A stretch of 64,000 nucleotides of DNA from an uncultured Flavobacteriales bacterium (GTDB taxonomy: Bacteria; Bacteroidota; Bacteroidia; Flavobacteriales_D; Parvicellaceae), in NCBI GenBank assembly GCA_943788755.1, contig CALSRM010000003.1:1798001-1862000 (forward strand), given 5' to 3'. A program made the position numbers and the translations under genes. This document shows positions 20,555 through 30,424 of this stretch, one piece after another; the first letter of the stretch is position 1, and every line of letters begins with the position of its first letter. The notes below the pieces were generated by a model that saw only the letters and a program-made list of their open reading frames with translations, was not told where the DNA came from and made no database searches.

Positions 20555-21178
20555 ATGATCAAAAATATACTTTATCTATTGATAACTTTCTTTATTTCCA
20601 CAAGCTTTTTAGCACAAACATCACATAATGTGGATGTTGCTAGTAATTCTTTTACGCCTTCGGCCTTAACAATTGAGGAAGGGGACACAGTTATTTGGAC
20701 AAATACAAGTGGTTCTCACAATGTAAATGGAACAATAACAACTTTTCCTTCAAACCCCGATAGTTTTGGCAGCGGAGCAGTTGCTTCAGGAGGATGGACC
20801 TATTCTTATGTATTTACAACTGCTGGGAGTTATGATTATCAATGCGACCCGCATGCTGGATTGGGGATGACTGCTACTATAACTGTTAGTGAGACTATTA
20901 CCTCAATTAATGAATCTAAAATTGAAAATGGAACGAATGTTTATCCAAATCCATTTACTAGTTATTTTACAATTGCGTTAAATAAAGAGTTGATAAATGA
21001 TAATTCTTCAATTGAGTTTATTTTATATGATTTATTAGGTAATCAAGTTCATAGTATAGCAAACGTGAACGCTGAGTTAACTAAAATTGAAACAAATCAA
21101 TTATCTAATGGTATTTATATTTTTTCATTCAAATCGAACGGAAAAACACTTAGAACAGGAAAGTTGACGAATAACTAA
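20555..21178 (+). CDS. Secreted plastocyanin-like cupredoxin with T9SS sorting domain
   Basis: The 207-residue product has a signal peptide (residues 1-20, ending SFLAQ), then a single cupredoxin domain. The type 1 copper ligands are all visible: H55 (GSHNVNG), C97 and H100 (YQCDPH) and M105 (GLGM). Residues about 125-207 form a Por/T9SS type A sorting tail (NVYPNPFTSYF, then LYDLLGNQ and SNGIYIFSFKSNGKTLRTGK). It therefore is an exported, probably surface-attached blue copper protein for electron transfer or copper binding. It stands alone on the plus strand. Confidence 0.88.
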   Translation: MIKNILYLLITFFISTSFLAQTSHNVDVASNSFTPSALTIEEGDTVIWTNTSGSHNVNGTITTFPSNPDSFGSGAVASGGWTYSYVFTTAGSYDYQCDPHAGLGMTATITVSETITSINESKIENGTNVYPNPFTSYFTIALNKELINDNSSIEFILYDLLGNQVHSIANVNAELTKIETNQLSNGIYIFSFKSNGKTLRTGKLTNN

Positions 21179-21395
21179 ATTAAGAGAATATTGCGAATTG
21201 AAATGGTTTTTATTTATAAAGACCCTTTTTTTGTCTCAGAATTTAACTAGCCAAGGTTAAATAGCTATTATTTAAGAATTTTTCATGTATAAAATAGCTA
21301 AACCAGCAAGTGTCTTGATGGTATATTAATAGGATTTGGTTCAAAAAAATGTTAGTAATTATGTTTTGTATCACTTATGTGGATATAAAAAGGGT

Positions 21396-21403
21396 TATCT
21401 TTG
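21396..21403 (+). promoter_or_regulatory. Putative -7 box upstream of the acyl-CoA desaturase pseudogene
   Basis: TATCTTTG fits TAnnTTTG and lies 26 bases before ATG 21430. A TTTG at 21365-21368 is a possible -33 element but the spacing is longer than usual, so the assignment rests on the -7 box. Confidence 0.4.
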
Positions 21404-21429
21404 CACTTTATAAGCTAAAACATTGAGTT

Positions 21430-22537
21430 ATGACTTTAAAGACGGTAAGATTTAACACAAAAGATAAGCCTGAGTTTTATAAGGTTTTGAGAAAGCGGGT
21501 AAATGGTTATTTCAAAGAAAATAACATTTCAAAATTTGCAAACGCAAGAATGAAATGGAAAACAGCGATTATTTTAATTGCCTTTTTCACACCATTGGTA
21601 TTATTGTTAGCAGGCTTGGTTCCTAATCCTTACATTCAAGTATTACTTTGGATCTTTATGGGGATAGGTATGGCTGGCGTTGGGCTAACCATAATGCACG
21701 ATGCAAATCATGGCTCTTACTCTAAAAACCAGATGGTTAATAAATTATTAGGAATGACTATTAATTTTGCAGGAGGTTATGCCTTAAACTGGAAAATTCA
21801 GCACAATGTTTTGCACCATACTTATACCAATATATCAGATATGGATCAAGATATTGACACGGGTAAGCTAATGCGCTTTTCACCAAGACAACCGCATTTT
21901 AAATTTCAAAAGTTTCAAATTATTTATGCATGGTTTTTTTATGGTCTTATGACTTTCTATTGGGTAATAGCGAAGGATTTTATTCAAATAGCATCTTTTA
22001 AGAAGGATGAGTTATTAAAGGCGCAAGGAAAAACATTAGGAATGGCCTTACTTGAAATATTTGCGGTAAAAATTGTTTACTTATTTATATTTGCTTTTTT
22101 ACCACTTTACTTTATGGATATTTCTTTCGGATTTTGGTTCTTGTGTTTTTTCTCTAAACATTTTGTTGCCGGATTAATTTTAGCATTAGTATTTCAACCG
22201 GCTCATGTAATTGAAGATACGGAGTTTCCAGAGCCCAGATGCAGAGGGTAGTTTAGAAAATAATTGGGCCATTCATCAATTTAAAACGACTGCTAATTTC
22301 GCGCCTAAGAATAATATTTTAGGATGGTATATGGGTGGTTTGAATTATCAAGTGGAGCATCATATGTTTCCAACAATTTGTCACATACATTATCCAAAGA
22401 TTTCTAAAATTGTAAAAGCTACTTGCGAAGAATACGGGGTGCCCTATTATTCAAAAGATACATTTACAGATGCTGTGGTTAGTCATGTAAAACTGTTGGC
22501 GAGATTAGGAAAAGGAGAGTCTGTTGCGCATACTTAA
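21430..22537 (+). pseudogene. Membrane fatty-acid (acyl-CoA/front-end type) desaturase, frameshifted
   Basis: The gene encodes an integral-membrane di-iron desaturase with all three histidine boxes: HDANHGSY, HNVLHHTYTN and QVEHHMFP. The Q in the third box is typical of front-end/linoleoyl-CoA desaturases. The reading frame breaks near 22240: the first frame ends in PEPRCRG and stop, while the +1 frame continues as DAEGSLENNWAIHQF up to 22537. One surplus base, probably in the CCC at about 22236-22238, explains it. Joined length is about 368 residues, normal for the family. The lesion removes the third histidine box, so a zero-frame product would be inactive. A sequencing or assembly error is possible, but the next gene is also damaged. 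Confidence 0.85.
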
Positions 22538-22542
22538 TCCAA

Positions 22543-23283
22543 CTATGCTATTCATTTTTACTTTTCGTAATTATTCACTGGTACACATCTTTATTTTTTC
22601 AAACCTTTTTCCTACATCGATATTCGGCTCACAAGCACTTTACGATGACTCCATTTTGGGAGAAAGTATTCTATATTCTTTCATGGATTACACAAGGGTT
22701 TACAGCACTCAGTCCTCATGTTTACGGTAAACTACATCGATTACATCATGCGTATGCGGATACAGAAAAGGACGTCCATTCACATAATTATGACAAACCT
22801 TGGTAGCTATGATGCGCAAAACAGATAAGATATTTCGAGGAATTACACGGTAGAATCGTATTAGAAGAAAAGTTCTGCAAGAACCTTCCTTACTGAGGGT
22901 TTATGGGAAAATATGCATATAGTCTAGGAGCAAGAATTTTGTGGGTAGGAATTTACGTTACTATTTATTATATGGTTGTTCCTTCTAAGGCATTATGGTT
23001 GTGGGCATTTTTACCTTTCCATTTTATAATGACACCCTTGCAAGGTATAGTCATCAATTGGTTTGCGCACAAAATTGGTTATCGTAGTTTTGATGTAACA
23101 GACACTTCTACCAATCTTATGCCTTTTGACCTAATAACTATGGGTGAAGGTTATCATAACAATCACCATGCACACTCTGGTAATGCCAACTTTTCTCAAA
23201 AATGGTACGAAACAGATTTAAGCTATCCTGCCATTGCTTTATTCGATACAATTAGAATTATTAAATTGGTTAAGACAAAGTAA
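22543..23283 (+). pseudogene. Delta-9-type membrane fatty-acid desaturase, multiply disrupted
   Basis: Pieces of a stearoyl-CoA/OLE1-type desaturase are spread over several frames. The frame at about 22570-22806 reads IIHWYTSLFFQTFFLHRYSA and later LHRLHHAYADTEKDVHSHN (first two His boxes), and stops after DKPW. About 22806-22850 the neighbour frame gives MMRKTDKIFRGI. The first frame then resumes (GRIVLEEKFCKNLPY), meets a TGA, and continues as the open segment 22903-23283. That segment contains the third box GEGYHNNHHAH. The best ATG (22545) is in yet another frame. At least three or four lesions including a nonsense codon make this a true pseudogene. It starts directly after the first desaturase. 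Confidence 0.82.
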
Positions 23284-24079
23284 GGTTTGTTCGCCTTCCT
23301 AAAAAACAAAGGTTCGAGTGAATTAGAAGAGTTTTAGAGAATGCGAAAATTAATTATTATATTTTTGATTAAGTGATAATTTTAGTTAAATGGAAATAAT
23401 CGAAAACATATTTTAAAATTTATTAATATTTTTACCTCAATTTTGATAAAAAAGAATAGGATGTAATCATATTTTTATAATTTCGTAAAAAAGTATAATT
23501 TACTCATGAATCTTTATGTTTCAAGTTTATCACTATGCATAATCCAGAATTAAAGCTATTGGGTAAATAAGCTAAATGAGAAGATTTTATACATTTATTT
23601 TGGATTACTAAAATTAAGACGTGGCAATACTATATAGGTTAATAAGAGATTTATGTCTGGTTATTATAATAGCTATCTTTTTTACTGAGGATCCTATAAC
23701 AACAAAACTAATAATTGGTTTGTCATCATTAGTGATGTATTTTTTCATGAGTATCCGTGTTGACTCAGCTGAAAGTAATAAAAAGTAGTTGTATCAATCT
23801 GAATAAATTTTCTGGAGGATTTCAATCGATTTGGATGTAAAAAAAGGAATTTACTTACTAATTATATCAATGCTCGCTTGTTTTAGCTTAATTAAAGAGT
23901 AAATTAAGGAAAGTTCAGAAGCCCCCAATATTAATCAATAAATTGTTGTATTGGAATGATGATTTAAGTTTTAAAAGCATAGACGGTTAACTGGATTAGT
24001 TTAATATCATTAACTTATTAACATCTTCTGCTAAGCCAAAGGCTTTTTCGTATTATTGCCAATCTCAACAAAAGGTCAA
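23284..24079. other. Long, mostly non-coding stretch with one possible small membrane protein
   Basis: About 800 AT-rich bases follow the desaturase pseudogenes. The only reading frame I can point to is at 23621-23788 (listed separately). A short frame after a GGAGG at 23815-23819 would give about 23 hydrophobic residues ending LIISMLACFSLIKE, too short to support. No RNA gene, repeat or terminator was recognised. Confidence 0.4.
23621..23788 (+). CDS. Possible small membrane protein (55 residues)
   Basis: A GTG-initiated frame encodes 55 residues: a basic start (ILYRLIRDLCL), a hydrophobic stretch (LVIIIAIFF), a short polar turn (TEDPITT), a second hydrophobic stretch (LIIGLSSLVMYFFMSI) and a polar tail. 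The two-helix hairpin pattern is what one expects of a small membrane protein, but there is no good ribosome binding site and no recognised homologue. It could equally be a gene remnant. Confidence 0.3.
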   Translation: MAILYRLIRDLCLVIIIAIFFTEDPITTKLIIGLSSLVMYFFMSIRVDSAESNKK

Positions 24080-25123
24080 ATGATAAACGTAGAAACAGCC
24101 AAATTAGGTCAGCTAGCAATTCATAGAGTTGGAAATAAGCACAAAGGAGAAAGCATCTTTGTTTCCCAAGAACCAGTTAAGCTTACAGATGACTTATCGC
24201 AATTGTTAACTGATTATTTTTTGAGGCCGTTTACTAGAACTACAGAGAAATTTCATTTTGTCCATGATGTAGATTTAAGTTACAATCCGCTAAATGGAAT
24301 AAGTGAAAATATCTTTTCAGATAAGTCTTCCTTTTTTGAGAACTCTGTATTGATCCTTCGTCACTTGTTCGATCAATCAAATCATCCGCATATAAAAATA
24401 GGAGATTTGTTTATTGCTTATTTTGATAAGATGCACCATTTGGGGGAGCAGGTAAAAGCAATAGGTATCTTTAAATCGGAAAGAAAAGACGCTTTTTTAC
24501 AAGTAGAGGAGAAAAATAAGAAGCTGACAATTAATACTGAAAAAGGCATTAGCGTTAAGAAACTAGATAAAGGTTGCTTGATTCTAGAAACTGAGGAAGG
24601 CTTGAAAGTTTTATCAGTTGACAATAATAACTACGATGCAGAATACTGGAAAAAGGACTTTTTAAAAATAGATTATATTCATGATGAGAATTACGAAACA
24701 GATGCTTTTCTAGATTTATGTAAGTCTTTTGCTAAAGATATAATAGGCGAGGAGACAAGAAAGGATGAAATCGATTTTGTAAATCATTCTATGCGATTTG
24801 TAGAGGGTAATCAAGAAATTTCTGTAGATGATTTTAGTGATACTTTGTTTTCTGATGAAGAAACCAAGGGAGAATTTAAAGATTATAAAAAAGCTTTTGA
24901 AGCGGAATTTGAACTAGAAATTTCAGATTCTTTTCAAGTTTCTGAGCTTGTCTTAGAAAAACAAAAGCGAACGATTAAAAATGCTATTCAGTTAGATACA
25001 AACATCCAACTTCGTTTCAATTTTGACAATCCTGATTCCATGGGGAAATTTGTTGAAAGAGGCTATGATGTGCAGAAAGGAATGCATTATTATAAAGTGT
25101 TTTACAACGAAGAGCTTAAATAG
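24080..25123 (+). CDS. Nucleoid-associated protein, NdpA/YejK family
   Basis: The 347-residue protein starts INVETAKLGQLAIHRVGNK, the typical opening of the 37-kDa nucleoid-associated protein family (NdpA/YejK, PF04245), and carries the family block HLFDQSNHPHIKIGDLFIAY and the C-terminal DNA-binding-type region. YejK binds nucleoid DNA in E. coli; the exact role is unclear, and homologues also occur next to defence or plasmid genes. I select ATG 24080 because an AAAAGG sits at 24070-24075; a TTG at 24056 is less convincing. The gene stands alone between the desaturase pseudogenes and the convergent propeller protein. Confidence 0.83.
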   Translation: MINVETAKLGQLAIHRVGNKHKGESIFVSQEPVKLTDDLSQLLTDYFLRPFTRTTEKFHFVHDVDLSYNPLNGISENIFSDKSSFFENSVLILRHLFDQSNHPHIKIGDLFIAYFDKMHHLGEQVKAIGIFKSERKDAFLQVEEKNKKLTINTEKGISVKKLDKGCLILETEEGLKVLSVDNNNYDAEYWKKDFLKIDYIHDENYETDAFLDLCKSFAKDIIGEETRKDEIDFVNHSMRFVEGNQEISVDDFSDTLFSDEETKGEFKDYKKAFEAEFELEISDSFQVSELVLEKQKRTIKNAIQLDTNIQLRFNFDNPDSMGKFVERGYDVQKGMHYYKVFYNEELK

Positions 25124-25367
25124 TGTTTGGGGGTTAAGACGAATTGTTGGGACTATCCAATTTTATTGAGGAATTAGTTCTTTTGATAACAGTGGTAATA
25201 AAGATACTCATGATGCTAGCGCGAGCGTTACGCTTGTGCAACTTCAACTATTATTTTATTTTTTGTTAAGACACGAGCTCGAAGCTCGCCATAGCAATGG
25301 GGGTAGATCCAAGAAATTTATGTTTTTTGCAGGAATGCTATAAAGATTTCTCTCTTACGAAAGATTA

Positions 25368-28300
25368 TTAAAATTTTACGCCTATTACGCAAATGTCGTC
25401 CACTTGCTCATGGTCTAAACGCCATTCTTCAAACCTTTCATCTAGTAATCTTCGTTGTTCCTTTATAGGTTCACTAGCGATTGAGATAAGGAGTCTTTTA
25501 AATGACTTATACATGAATTTTTTCCCTTTTGGTCCTCCAAATTGATCAGGGTAACCATCTGTAAAGAAATAAATACAATCCCCTTTTTCTAGTTTAATAG
25601 AATGATTAATAAATGGCTTTGTGAACCCCGATGGGCCAATTGGTCTTCTGTTTCCTTTTATCTCATATAGGTTTTCTAATTGCTTAAGCCTTAAAGTATT
25701 GCCTTTTTCATCAATAACCGCATTATTGTTTTTACGTACAATGTAAAGAGGATTGTTAGCACCAGAAAACTCTACAATGTTATTTTCAAGATCTATCGAA
25801 CAAAGTGCTGCGTCCATTCCATCTTTAATCGCGCCTTCTCCCTCATCATCGTTAAAAGAATTAATGACGTGAGTTGACAGTTGTTCTAGAATTGCTGAAG
25901 GTTTTCTGAGATTGTATTCAGTTACTGCACTGTTCATTCCAGAATGACCAACCATACTCATGAACCCACCTGGAACACCATGTCCTGTGCAATCTACTGC
26001 AGCTAGCAGGAATCTGTTTTCAATGTTTTTAAACCAGAAAAAATCCCCGCTAACAATGTCCTTCGGTTTGTAATACACAAAGCAGTTAGTCATTTCTTCT
26101 TTTAACGAGTTTTTTGGTAAGATAGCTTCTTGAATTATTTTAGCATAGTTTATACTGTCAATAATTTCGTGATTTTTTTCTTCAATAATACTATTTTGTT
26201 GCCTTACCATCTGATTAGCTTTTTTAATCAGTTTATTTGAGGCTCTAATCTTTAAATATGAATAAACAGCAGATAAAAATGCAATAAAACAAAAGGAATA
26301 AAACCACCAAGTTTGCCAAAAAGGAGGAAGAATCGTAAATGAAAATGTAACAGGTTTTTTATTCCAAATAGCTTCGTCATTAGAAGAGATAACTTTAAAA
26401 GTATAGTGTCCTGGTTTTAAGTTAAGATAATCAGCATTTGTTTTTTTATCTGTCAAAATCCATTCTTTATCAAGTCCTTCAAGCATATATTTATATCTAA
26501 CTGCACTTGGGTTTTTATGACAAATACCTGTGAAGTCAAAAGTGAAATAGTTTTGGTTGTAATCTAACTTTATGTCTACTGGATATCCTCTTTCATCTAG
26601 ACTATCAGAATATATGCGCCAATCTGTAGGTTGAGAAAATAATTTTATGTCAGTTATCACTGTGATGGATTCTAAAAAGTTGAATTGGTCAAATTCTTTA
26701 TTATATGTAAGTAAGCCTTTGTCAGTGCCAATTAAAACTCTTCCTTTAGGGTCAAGTGTCATAGCGTTGTTGTTGCAAAAGTTTGCTAAAAACCCTTTAC
26801 CTTCGTCGTAGTGCCTAACTTCTCTTATTTTAAATTTATTTAAAATAAGTTTGTCTAGGCCATCAGGCTGGCCAACCCATAATTGGTCATCAGTATCAAA
26901 GCATAAAGAATAGATCGTATTATTACTTAACCCGTCCTTTTCAGATAGGTGTGTAAATTTCCCTTTTGAATAGATATATATACCTTCACTGGACCCAATC
27001 CATAAATTATTGTCCTTATCTTTTATTATGCACCTTATTTTAATTGAAGGAATTCCATGGTTTTCATTATAAAAAGTAGTTGAGGTCCCGTCATAACTAA
27101 ATAAGCCTCTGTCTGTAGCAAACCAATAAACACCTTGATGATCTTTTTCAATATCCAATACAGGAGTTTCAGGCATTTGAATGGAGTCGTTTATTATTTT
27201 TATGTAATCACCTTCAATTATTCCAATACCATTAACCCCACCATACAATACACCCGTGCTGTCTATGAAAGAGCAGTACCCTTTAAAAATTTGCTCATCA
27301 CTGTTTAAATTATATATTGTTGAAATCCCATTTCTGATTATTTTAACCCCAGATTTCATAACTATATGTATGTTGTTGTTTTGATCTTCGTTTATTGAAC
27401 GAATATCGTTGTGAACGATTATTTTTTGTTCAAGTATAATGTCGCCTAATTCGTTTCCTTTATTAAAAAGACCATTCTCCGTACCAATCCAAATTTGAGA
27501 CTTACTATCCGTGAACACGGATTGGACGTTGTCATTTGGTAAACCAAAGTTTGAGTTTTTTAATTCAAAAGTTTCGTTGGGTAATTTCGACAATCCTTTG
27601 GTTTGACCACCAAACCACATATTATGTTCCCTATCTTGGAAAATTCTCCAGCAATGGTTATCGCCTAATCCATTTACTTCTGTAAATAATTTCTCTTTTG
27701 TTCCGCGCAATTTTATGACACCTCTTTTTTTTGTAGCAAACCAATAATTCCCATCATTGTCTTCATAGCAGTGGTGGAAATAGGTGCTCTTGTAATTCTC
27801 AAGTACTTTGAATTTTTTTTCTACAATTGAATCATCTATTAATTCAAATAATCCTTTATAGGTTAGGAACCAGGTTGTTTTGTCATTAGGATGAAATATA
27901 GAAAAGGTATATTTCATTGCTCTACCTGAAGAATACTGTGTTACTTTTTCATTTGGAGAGATTTTGAATGAGTTCTCTCCCATAGTTCCTAGCCAAATAT
28001 TGCCTTTATGATCTTCATTGCAAAAGATGACGGGAGTTTTATTAAGAATTTCATTTCCAGAATTAAATTTCACAATATTGTTGTCAACTAATTTGGCTAA
28101 GCCTTCTCCTGTGCAAAACCAAACAGTGTTTTTCGAATCAATAAAAGTTTTATATATTCTTTTATGGACAAGTGTGTCCACACAAGAAATAGAGTCAAAT
28201 GTTTTCCCATTATATATGCTAACACCATTATTTGTAGAGATCCATACATTTCCTTCTTTGTCGTGAAGAAAATCATAAATAACGTTGTCAACTAAGCCAT

Positions 28301-28523
28301 TTTCTTTTGTAATGGGTGTAAATGAGTTTCCGTCAAAAGTGTTGATACCACCTTCATTTGTTCCAATCCAAATTTCACCATTATTCAATTGTGTTATATC
28401 AAGAATGGTGGTGTTGCTTATTCCGGCATCAGCGTTATAATTTTTAAAGTTGTGTACTTGACCTACAACAGTTTGGTGCAGCAATATTGAAAATAAAATA
28501 ATATAAAAATTGAATCGCTTCAC
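25368..28523 (-). CDS. Two-component-type beta-propeller sensor with SpoIIE/PP2C phosphatase output
   Basis: The 1051-residue protein starts at GTG with a signal peptide (residues 1-21, ending VVGQ). Residues about 25-620 are repeated propeller modules of the LxxGDxxGxIWxGT kind (for example GEIWIGTNEGGI, GNVWISTNNG, NNLWIGSSEG), forming two seven-bladed propellers. A Y_Y_Y domain follows (KYMLEGLDKEWI to ILPPFWQTWWFY, about 650-735), then one membrane helix (about 738-757), a short coiled coil and a SpoIIE/PP2C phosphatase domain (about 790-1051; KPKDIVSGDFFWF, DCTGHGVPGGFMS, FFTDGYPDQFGG). The periplasmic ligand sensor would control a cytoplasmic Ser/Thr phosphatase acting on an anti-anti-sigma-type partner, which is not encoded nearby. 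Confidence 0.9.
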   Translation of the reverse strand: MKRFNFYIILFSILLHQTVVGQVHNFKNYNADAGISNTTILDITQLNNGEIWIGTNEGGINTFDGNSFTPITKENGLVDNVIYDFLHDKEGNVWISTNNGVSIYNGKTFDSISCVDTLVHKRIYKTFIDSKNTVWFCTGEGLAKLVDNNIVKFNSGNEILNKTPVIFCNEDHKGNIWLGTMGENSFKISPNEKVTQYSSGRAMKYTFSIFHPNDKTTWFLTYKGLFELIDDSIVEKKFKVLENYKSTYFHHCYEDNDGNYWFATKKRGVIKLRGTKEKLFTEVNGLGDNHCWRIFQDREHNMWFGGQTKGLSKLPNETFELKNSNFGLPNDNVQSVFTDSKSQIWIGTENGLFNKGNELGDIILEQKIIVHNDIRSINEDQNNNIHIVMKSGVKIIRNGISTIYNLNSDEQIFKGYCSFIDSTGVLYGGVNGIGIIEGDYIKIINDSIQMPETPVLDIEKDHQGVYWFATDRGLFSYDGTSTTFYNENHGIPSIKIRCIIKDKDNNLWIGSSEGIYIYSKGKFTHLSEKDGLSNNTIYSLCFDTDDQLWVGQPDGLDKLILNKFKIREVRHYDEGKGFLANFCNNNAMTLDPKGRVLIGTDKGLLTYNKEFDQFNFLESITVITDIKLFSQPTDWRIYSDSLDERGYPVDIKLDYNQNYFTFDFTGICHKNPSAVRYKYMLEGLDKEWILTDKKTNADYLNLKPGHYTFKVISSNDEAIWNKKPVTFSFTILPPFWQTWWFYSFCFIAFLSAVYSYLKIRASNKLIKKANQMVRQQNSIIEEKNHEIIDSINYAKIIQEAILPKNSLKEEMTNCFVYYKPKDIVSGDFFWFKNIENRFLLAAVDCTGHGVPGGFMSMVGHSGMNSAVTEYNLRKPSAILEQLSTHVINSFNDDEGEGAIKDGMDAALCSIDLENNIVEFSGANNPLYIVRKNNNAVIDEKGNTLRLKQLENLYEIKGNRRPIGPSGFTKPFINHSIKLEKGDCIYFFTDGYPDQFGGPKGKKFMYKSFKRLLISIASEPIKEQRRLLDERFEEWRLDHEQVDDICVIGVKF

Positions 28524-28536
28524 TGAATTTTAAATA

Positions 28537-28565
28537 AAAAAAGGACTTAAAAAGTCCTTTTTTTA
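28537..28565 (-). terminator. Intrinsic terminator after the T9SS protein gene
   Basis: An A/T-flanked hairpin with stem AAGGACTT/AAGTCC plus T tract lies between the stop of the 28.6-30.3 kb gene and the start of the propeller gene. It fits an intrinsic terminator and is symmetric enough to act in both directions. Confidence 0.75.
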
Positions 28566-28580
28566 GAGATTTGTATAGGT

Positions 28581-30293
28581 TTATTTTTTAATAATTCTTA
28601 GGCACTCAACACTTTCTCCAAGCGTAACTTTAACTAAGTATATTCCTGCATCGTTTATATCATTAAGAGTGTAGTTCGTAGAACCTACGTTTAATTGTTC
28701 TTGAATTACCTTATAAACCAACTTTCCAGTTATATCGTAGACATCTATACTAATCTTTGTTTCAGATTCAGTGTCAATATTTACTAAAGTATTATCCACA
28801 AAAGGGTTTGGATAAATCTTAACTCTTCTAGATTGATTAATAGTAGGTTCATTTATCGAAGTAATAATCATATTTGAGGGGAAAATCTCATCAGCCCCAA
28901 CTTCAAAGTCTAAACCATTAACAACTGTACCATTTGAAACCGTAAAATTATAAGTTCCAGCCATAGGAAGTCCAGGCATATCAACCCAAATTTTGTAATC
29001 TCCGTCATCAAGTGCTGGAAAACTAAAATTCCCGAAGATATCTGTATTCGTTTCAATAATTGGTTCTTCCTCAGGATCTTTCTCTACAATAATGTCAATC
29101 CCGGGCACAGGGTCATTGTTTTTTAACCAAATATTAAGAGATAGATTTCCTCCTAATGAGCTTGTCCCAACTTGAGCATTTCCGTAAAGTACGTTAATGT
29201 CAATTCCTGCAGTATCTGCTGTTGTTATAGCTGTTTGACAATTAACCCAATCAGTAGTGTCTCCATAATAAGTAGTGAAAACATTAGGGTATGCTCCTAA
29301 ATCTGGTCTTGCTGCTATTCGATATTCTCCATAAGGAATAGAATCAAACTGATAAGTTCCGTCATTGTTTATTTCAGTAGTTGCTAAGATGTCATTTTTT
29401 GTAAAGTTTGAGTTCTCACGGTACAAATACATTTCTCCAGTTATAATAGGACCTCCGGTAGTATCGTAGACTGTCCCGCCAATGGATCCAAAATCCACTG
29501 GTAAGGTGTACCAGCCATATCGTGCAATAGTTTCAGTAGCATCCGTGTTAATCTGCATCAAATGAGTACTTGCAAAAGTATTGTTTCTTAAAAAATGAAA
29601 ACGATGTGTAACGTCTAACAATTCAGTAGCGAAAGTATAATTTCCCGTACCTATGAAATCAACGAAAATAGAATCTATTTGATTAATTACTTCTTTTCCA
29701 AGCATAACTTCCGAATAGGTAGCGTCTGGTGTAATTAGCGTTCCATATCCATCAGCTGACATAACTTTAGTCATAGTTCTAACAACTCTTACTGGTGTTC
29801 CTGAATAATCAAGAAATCCTTCATAGCGACTATTATCAACTAAGGTATCTTGATAAGCAAGAGTCATTGGCAATACGAATTCAGGTGGTCCGGCCGTAAC
29901 TAAACCGCTAGAAGTTGATTTATCTGAATAATATCCTAAATTTTTTATTCCAACAGTATCAACAGTAAAGTACAACCACAACGAATCCGCTAGTACGAAA
30001 GGCGATCTTAAAAAAGAAGCGTGTGTTGCATCTGGGAAATCCGCTACATGTGGTGTAGCAATAGGGTCTTTCACCGCTAATTCGAAAGTGTCAGAAATAC
30101 TTCCAAAAGCACCCGAGTAATCCCATAATTGGTTAGCACCAATAGTTGGAATCGTCATAGTAGTAGCCGCGGTGTCCCAAACTTGTAAGATTCTTGTGTT
30201 TTTAACCGGTAAATAAGTTCCTTCAATTGTAGTTTGAGAAAAGGTGATGAGACTAATTAATGAAAGTAAGGCTGTAGATATGATTGATTTCAT
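28581..30293 (-). CDS. Exported T9SS type A sorting domain protein with carboxypeptidase-regulatory-like modules
   Basis: The 570-residue protein has a signal peptide (residues 1-19, ending ITFSQ). Residues about 20-270 are an unrecognised beta-rich domain (NQLWDYSGAFGSISD). Two SdrD B/CarboxypepD_reg-like Ig modules follow: GGTVYDTTGGPIITGEMYLY with TYQFDSIPYGEYRI, and GGNLSLNIW with FGNFSFPALDDGDYKIWVD. The last 80 residues are a Por/T9SS tail (VKIYPNPFVDNTLV, VYDITGKLVYKV, AGIYLVKVTLG). It is likely delivered to the cell surface or medium. Enzymatic activity was not recognised. A hairpin terminator follows the stop. Confidence 0.86.
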   Translation of the reverse strand: MKSIISTALLSLISLITFSQTTIEGTYLPVKNTRILQVWDTAATTMTIPTIGANQLWDYSGAFGSISDTFELAVKDPIATPHVADFPDATHASFLRSPFVLADSLWLYFTVDTVGIKNLGYYSDKSTSSGLVTAGPPEFVLPMTLAYQDTLVDNSRYEGFLDYSGTPVRVVRTMTKVMSADGYGTLITPDATYSEVMLGKEVINQIDSIFVDFIGTGNYTFATELLDVTHRFHFLRNNTFASTHLMQINTDATETIARYGWYTLPVDFGSIGGTVYDTTGGPIITGEMYLYRENSNFTKNDILATTEINNDGTYQFDSIPYGEYRIAARPDLGAYPNVFTTYYGDTTDWVNCQTAITTADTAGIDINVLYGNAQVGTSSLGGNLSLNIWLKNNDPVPGIDIIVEKDPEEEPIIETNTDIFGNFSFPALDDGDYKIWVDMPGLPMAGTYNFTVSNGTVVNGLDFEVGADEIFPSNMIITSINEPTINQSRRVKIYPNPFVDNTLVNIDTESETKISIDVYDITGKLVYKVIQEQLNVGSTNYTLNDINDAGIYLVKVTLGESVECLRIIKK

Positions 30294-30424
30294 AATAAAG
30301 CTATTTAATATTCTACGAAGATACTAGTTTTGCCATATTAATGTCAATTTATTATTGATTAATTATATATAGGCAATGTTATCGGGCTGATGAGATTCTA
30401 ACAAATGCATTTATAAAAAAGTTC

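Noticed and set aside
22524-22730. A 68-codon frame at the start of the second desaturase as an independent gene
   Set aside because: The adjacent frame gives a clear desaturase sequence with His boxes, so this frame is a by-product of the decay.
23284-24079. tRNA or small RNA gene in the long gap
   Set aside because: No T-loop (GGTTCGAATCC-like) or cloverleaf pattern was found on either strand.
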